Shown: positions 60,243-64,000 of the stretch, in pieces
Position numbering within the stretch: the stretch's first letter is position 1
Layout: each line of letters opens with the position of its first letter
Origin: Legionellaceae bacterium
GTDB taxonomy: Bacteria; Pseudomonadota; Gammaproteobacteria; Legionellales; Legionellaceae
NCBI GenBank assembly: GCA_029213075.1
Contig: JARGPO010000066.1
Coordinates: forward strand, 1-64,000
Length of the DNA: 64,000 bases
Direction of reading: 5' to 3'
Position numbers and translations under genes: made by a program
The notes under the pieces: model-generated
What the model saw: only the letters and a program-made list of their open reading frames with translations
Database searches by the model: none
Told to the model about the DNA's origin: nothing

Positions 60243-61019
60243 ATGGTTCATTATATATCTAGGACAGATATCTCCCCATTTAAAAATATTGATATTAACC
60301 AGCATAATATTTTATGTGAAGATTACCTTGCTAAGCTTGCAAAATCCACAAGAATTGATTTTATAGACGAACAATTACAGCTACATGCTTATCTTAATTG
60401 TACTACCGAGTACGTAACTAGAAAATTTTATGGTTATGTTGAATTAGGAGAAGAAACTTTTGGACCTTCAGGAGAGGTTAGTATCACGCCAAAAATTTCA
60501 TCAAGAGAAAATCTAAATAATAAATCTGTATACGAATCCCCCCCTATTATAAAATTAAATGGTGATATTATTCTCCATGGATATTGCGTTATAAACAGAC
60601 AAGTACCTGTTAAGTTCTCACCTAACCCTGTAATGGAAAGCATATTCACAAGTCTAGACACGCTACGCGAAGGCCGATTAAAAGTTAGACTCAATGAAGG
60701 AAATATTACAAAAATAGAGGTTGTCGATGTATCCGCAAAACCAGCTTATGATCTATTAAGTGCTTTATTCTTAACCGATGATCGTTATAAATCTCTTTTA
60801 GAAATTGGCTATGGTGTAGATACTCAAAACCAAGTCGCTAATGGCAATACCCTTACTAATGAATTTTATGGAGGAGAAAAAGGTTGTTTTCACTTTGGTT
60901 TTGGATCAAGTATCACAAACTATCATATCGATATTGTATGCCCTTATGCGATAAAAGAAGAAATTGATGGGGTGCTATATAATACTACTATTTACAAAAA
61001 CATCCCCTGCAAATTTTAG
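60243..61019 (+). CDS. short aminopeptidase (M29)-like protein
   Basis: A 258-residue protein whose pattern follows the M29 (aminopeptidase T/AmpS) catalytic part. GPSGEVSITP (74-83) corresponds to the P-x-G-E-V-x-x-x-P opening; LREGRLKVRLNEGNITKIE precedes LLEIGYGVDTQ (Glu187), GGEKGCFHFGFG (Glu212, His217) and NYHIDIV (His228, Asp230). These are the positions of the family's metal ligands. Known M29 enzymes have about 410 residues; the N-terminal domain is missing here. AAGGAG lies six or seven bases before the ATG. It follows a 23-residue peptide ORF and faces an ABC exporter. The assignment is by motif only. Confidence 0.6.
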   Translation: MVHYISRTDISPFKNIDINQHNILCEDYLAKLAKSTRIDFIDEQLQLHAYLNCTTEYVTRKFYGYVELGEETFGPSGEVSITPKISSRENLNNKSVYESPPIIKLNGDIILHGYCVINRQVPVKFSPNPVMESIFTSLDTLREGRLKVRLNEGNITKIEVVDVSAKPAYDLLSALFLTDDRYKSLLEIGYGVDTQNQVANGNTLTNEFYGGEKGCFHFGFGSSITNYHIDIVCPYAIKEEIDGVLYNTTIYKNIPCKF

Positions 61020-61039
61020 TCAATAAACCCTACAGTAAA

Positions 61040-62764
61040 TTATGTGTTTTTCCATAATTCAGAGTAATATCCTTTTTTTGCTATTAATTCTTCATGTCGA
61101 CCACTCTCTATAATATCTCCATTTTTGAAAACATATATGTTATCTGCAGATACAACCGTATATAAACGATGTGTCACCATTATAACTGTCTGATCTTTCA
61201 TGATTCTACTTAAGGTTTTATTAATTTCAGCCTCGGTCGCCAAATCTAATGATGAAGTAATTTCATCAAGCAATAAAATACTAGGATTTGCAACCAATGC
61301 ACGAGCCAGGGCTAAACGTTGTCTTTGCCCACCAGATAAGATACCTTTAGAATCGCCAACCATAGTATCATAGCCATCTGGTAAGCTTGTGATATAGTCA
61401 TGAATCTCTGCATGTTTCGCAGCGTTAATTATATCGTCATATTTTGCATTTAAATAACCCATCCGGATATTATCGTATATAGATAAATGAAAAACATTGT
61501 TATCTTGAAAAACTATTCGTATGTTATCTCTTAAAGATCTAGATGAAATGTCGTTAATATTATTGCCGTCAAATAGTATTTCTCCTGAAGTTACCTGATA
61601 GAATTTAAGTAATAATGATAAAATAGTACTTTTACCTCCACCGGACTCGCCAACAAAAGCTATAAAACTACCTTTAGGAACACATATATTTACTTTATTT
61701 AAAGCGGCACGATGCCCAGATTCATAAGTATAACTAACGTCATTAAAAATGATTTCACTTTTAAGATCTTGAAGTCGAACGGCCCCATGTTCTATTACTT
61801 TAAAATTATCATTTTCTAAAAAATTATTGATTCTTTTAATTGCCGTCATAGCGCTATATGTCATCGGTAGGGATTCTGTAATAATATCAACACCCATCAA
61901 CATATATTGGTAAAAGAGTATAAACCCAAATATAGTCCCAAGTGTTAATGAACCTTTAATTGCCAGAAGTGATGCAATTAAAATTATGCAGATCTCTAGG
62001 ACTCTTGTGCTTAATGTTATGCCTCTCCCAGAAATGATATTAGCAAACTCTGCTTTCACACCTACTTTTAGCCATTTTTTTAAAGATTTGTTTGCTATAG
62101 ATATCCAAAAGGACTGAAGATTGTACGCTCTTATTGAAGTTTGCGTGCTAATTATTTCTTGAAACAACCCTAAAATATAACTTTCATGCTCTCTTTTATT
62201 CATATTCAATTCCAGAGCGCGTTTTGAGCTCAACTTAAAAATTATTACTGGAATCGGCAAACTTATTAAGGATATGAAACCCAGTAATGGGCTAAAATAA
62301 AATAGCACGAACACAGAAAAAAAACTCAATAATAAATACTTTAGAATATATCCTAATTGAAAAATGATAATATTTTCGATGTCGGTGAGATCGTTTGAAA
62401 AATGGGAGAGAATCTGTCCAGGTTCAATATTTTTTAAGTAGTCTATCCTTCTGCAATTTAAGGCAAGTAACAGCCTCATCCGTAGATCGCGAGTAATGTT
62501 AATTCCAATAGAAGCAATACTATATTCAGAAAGTAAATCCATCGCAACCTTACTTAAAGCCCCTAATGTTAATAAGATTGTTATGACAATTAGATTATGT
62601 ATTTGCTTCTCTGGAATTACATGATCGAATAGATATCTATACACAATTGGCAAGATTAGAAGAAAAGCTAGTTGTACTACCATACCTATAAGAAAATATA
62701 CAACTAGACGTTTATATTTTTTCATATGGGTGGAAAGAAATATAAAAAAATCTATAAAATTCAT
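61040..62764 (-). CDS. ABC exporter with fused membrane and ATPase domains
   Basis: A 574-residue half-transporter, working as a homodimer in the inner membrane. Six membrane helices lie in about 1-310 and the ATPase in 335-574: Walker A GESGGGKST, Q-loop FQDNNVF, signature LSGGQRQRLALARAL, Walker B ILLLDEITSSLD, H-loop VTHRLYTV. It has no C39 peptidase domain. It resembles peptide, lipid and toxin exporters (MsbA/MdlB/SunT classes), and the substrate is unknown. It is convergent with the M29-like gene, 20 bp between stops, so a link to the peptide ORF is inferred from position only. Confidence 0.92.
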   Translation of the reverse strand: MNFIDFFIFLSTHMKKYKRLVVYFLIGMVVQLAFLLILPIVYRYLFDHVIPEKQIHNLIVITILLTLGALSKVAMDLLSEYSIASIGINITRDLRMRLLLALNCRRIDYLKNIEPGQILSHFSNDLTDIENIIIFQLGYILKYLLLSFFSVFVLFYFSPLLGFISLISLPIPVIIFKLSSKRALELNMNKREHESYILGLFQEIISTQTSIRAYNLQSFWISIANKSLKKWLKVGVKAEFANIISGRGITLSTRVLEICIILIASLLAIKGSLTLGTIFGFILFYQYMLMGVDIITESLPMTYSAMTAIKRINNFLENDNFKVIEHGAVRLQDLKSEIIFNDVSYTYESGHRAALNKVNICVPKGSFIAFVGESGGGKSTILSLLLKFYQVTSGEILFDGNNINDISSRSLRDNIRIVFQDNNVFHLSIYDNIRMGYLNAKYDDIINAAKHAEIHDYITSLPDGYDTMVGDSKGILSGGQRQRLALARALVANPSILLLDEITSSLDLATEAEINKTLSRIMKDQTVIMVTHRLYTVVSADNIYVFKNGDIIESGRHEELIAKKGYYSELWKNT

Positions 62765-62839
62765 ATTTTATTTTTTAAAATAACTTACATTAGGTATAAC
62801 TTAATTATAGTAAATAATCTAGTTTTATACCTGTAATCT

Positions 62840-63622
62840 CAGGGCAAGATCATACCATGATGAATATGTTTTGAATTTTTAGCTTGAATATGATCAAATA
62901 CATCCATTATAAACAATTAAATGGATGGAAAGATGAGTTTTATTGATCATTTTGGCGAAATAACAGCCCCACGAAAAGACATAAATGTTAAACATAACTT
63001 GCTTGATGTCATATTTTTAACCATAACTGGCGTGATTTCAGGTTGTGAAGGATGGAAAGATATTTATGATTTTGGTCGAGCCAAATTGCAGTGGCTTCGT
63101 CAATACAGAGAATTTAAAAATGGAATACCAGTTGATGACACCATAGCAAGAATCATAAGTGCTCTGGCAGCGGAATAATTTACAAAATGTTTTATTGATT
63201 GGGTGAATGAACTGAGGCGATTTGAAGGCAAAGAGCAAATAGCAATTGATGGAAAAACATTACGCCACTCATTTACTGATGGAGACAGGATGACAGCATT
63301 ACATAGCGTCACTGTATGGAGTAAATCAAATGGACTTGTATTAGGGCAGAGTCGTTCAAAAGGAAAAAAGAATGAAAATAAGACAGTTATGGAGTTGCTT
63401 GATTTAATTGAAATGAAAGACGCTATCATCACGATGGATGCTATGAATACACAACGTCAAATTGTAGAAAAAATTCATCAGAAGCGGGCAGATTATGTTT
63501 TAAGTGTGAAGGATAACCAAAAAACACTACATGAGGAAATCAAAGACTACTTTGTGTATATGAAAAAGAAACACACAGATGTGTTAAAGAAATATTTAAA
63601 AGTAATAAATCTCATTAGTTAA
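62840..63622 (+). mobile_element. degenerate ISAs1-family insertion sequence
   Basis: The left end begins CAGGG (62840-62844), the usual ISAs1 terminal bases, 81 bp before the transposase start. The transposase is broken and its last third is missing, and no matching right end (CCCTG) follows. The element is therefore a truncated remnant that cannot move by itself. Confidence 0.75.
62921..63622 (+). pseudogene. ISAs1-family transposase, one internal stop and C-terminal truncation
   Basis: The frame encodes the ISAs1 transposase N-terminus (FGEITAPRKDINVKHNLLDVIFLTITGVISGCEGW in pieces) and the DDE core (EQIAIDGKTLRHSF, then GLVLGQSRSKGKKNE, MKDAIITMDAMNTQRQIV, KRADYVLSVKDNQKTLHEEI). A TAA at 63176-63178 splits it without a frame change; a single C-to-T in a Gln codon would explain it. 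Downstream the frame ends after about 233 codons in KKYLKVINLIS, while intact members have about 370. Confidence 0.9.
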
Positions 63623-63640
63623 AATGCTAATTGATTTTAT

Positions 63641-63670
63641 ATATTAAGGTCTATAGTTAGACCCTAATAT
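63641..63670. other. strong near-perfect hairpin
   Basis: ATATTAAGGTCTA and TAGACCCTAATAT pair over 13 positions with one mismatch and a 4-base loop. It lies between the transposase remnant and the convergent CaaX gene; ATAATTTTCT follows on the plus strand. It may act as a terminator for both, or be part of a repeat end. Confidence 0.45.
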
Positions 63671-63727
63671 ATAATTTTCTCTTTGTTAAAGAAGAAAGAA
63701 TTGGCTTTGATTAAAAAAATAAAATAT

Positions 63728-64000
63728 TCATAAAATAACGCAGCATTTAGCCCTTGGTAACTCTTCTTTGCTTTTTTTATCATCTTGATATTTACCACTC
63801 TTAATTCTAGAAGCTTTAAAAAGGTTATTTGGATTTACTGATAATACTAGCTCATTTTTTTCTATCTCTTCACTACCTTTTTCTGCAGATTGTATTTCTT
63901 CCTTTGTAGATATAGATCTAGTTAGTGAATCTTCAGTTGCAGATCGAGATTTAGTTACAGAATTTAATGTTGTGAAATCAGCAGTTTCTTCTAGAACATC
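63728..64000 (-). CDS. C-terminal 90 residues of a gene ending in a CaaX prenylation box
   Basis: The minus strand is open from the window edge to TGA at 63728. The visible 90 residues are Ser/Thr/Glu/Lys-rich and look unstructured (TTLNSVTKSRSATEDSLTRS, STKEEIQSAEKGSEE), then a basic patch (SGKYQDDKKSKEELPRAK) leads to the C-terminus CCVIL. CVIL is a CaaX box (Cys, two aliphatics, Leu), the mark for host geranylgeranylation in effectors of Dot/Icm bacteria. Bacteria have no use for it themselves. The catalytic part, if any, is outside the window. Confidence 0.78.
   Translation of the reverse strand, partial: DVLEETADFTTLNSVTKSRSATEDSLTRSISTKEEIQSAEKGSEEIEKNELVLSVNPNNLFKASRIKSGKYQDDKKSKEELPRAKCCVIL

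Noticed and set aside
61040-62764. ABC exporter as a peptidase-containing bacteriocin transporter
   Set aside because: The N-terminus goes straight into membrane helices; no C39 Cys protease motif is present.

Overview
The window reads as chromosome of an AT-rich gammaproteobacterium of the order Legionellales. Three things point there: a Legionella-type major outer membrane protein (9067-10092, minus), an IcmC/DotE-family protein of the Dot/Icm type IVB secretion system (28225-28767), and gammaproteobacterial operon orders (metY-rimP-nusA-infB-rbfA-truB and ndk-rlmN-pilF-rodZ-hisS-yfgM-bamB). Species cannot be named from sequence alone.

Layout. 1-12 kb: NAD-malic enzyme, a TlpA-like thioredoxin overlapping hfq tail to tail, gyrB, an unknown gene, an MscS channel, a DUF389 membrane protein, the MOMP porin with a strong promoter and terminator, pyrC and rnt. 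12-20 kb: dcd, a DUF2520 dehydrogenase-like gene and the translation operon read from an initiator tRNA gene. 20-32 kb is the most accessory stretch: an OTU-type cysteine protease with permuted motifs, a PuuE-like hydrolase plus acetyltransferase pair, an 875-residue membrane protein, ihfB, a DOT1-like methyltransferase, class I aldolase and ferredoxin-NADP reductase, the IcmC/DotE-like gene, a 3 x 47-bp palindromic tandem repeat and a 978-residue protein with a degenerate J domain. 32-45 kb: rsfS-mrdA-rodA (cell wall elongation), rnhB, mutS, hemB, a PAS-GGDEF diguanylate cyclase, an APC transporter, and tgt-ppiB-tsaC. 45-59.5 kb: dsbB, the bamB...ndk operon, pepA-holC, a FabY-like ketoacyl synthase and secA-mutT.

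59.5-64 kb is again accessory: a PA3496-like small protein; a possible peptide natural-product cassette (a 23-residue peptide ORF with a perfect ribosome site, an M29-aminopeptidase-like protein, and a convergent ABC exporter); a degenerate ISAs1-family insertion sequence; and the 3' end of a gene whose protein finishes in a eukaryotic-type prenylation box (CVIL).

How the parts fit. Housekeeping blocks are ordinary. The accessory content fits a host-associated bacterium that exports effectors through Dot/Icm: a predicted deubiquitinase carrying a ubiquitin-binding-like motif, a protein ending in a CaaX box, and large unknown proteins. Several short dispersed repeats lie in the intergenic gaps; one supplies the stop codon of rlmN. 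The best candidates for something undescribed are the permuted OTU protein, the peptide/M29-like/ABC cassette and the CaaX-ending gene.
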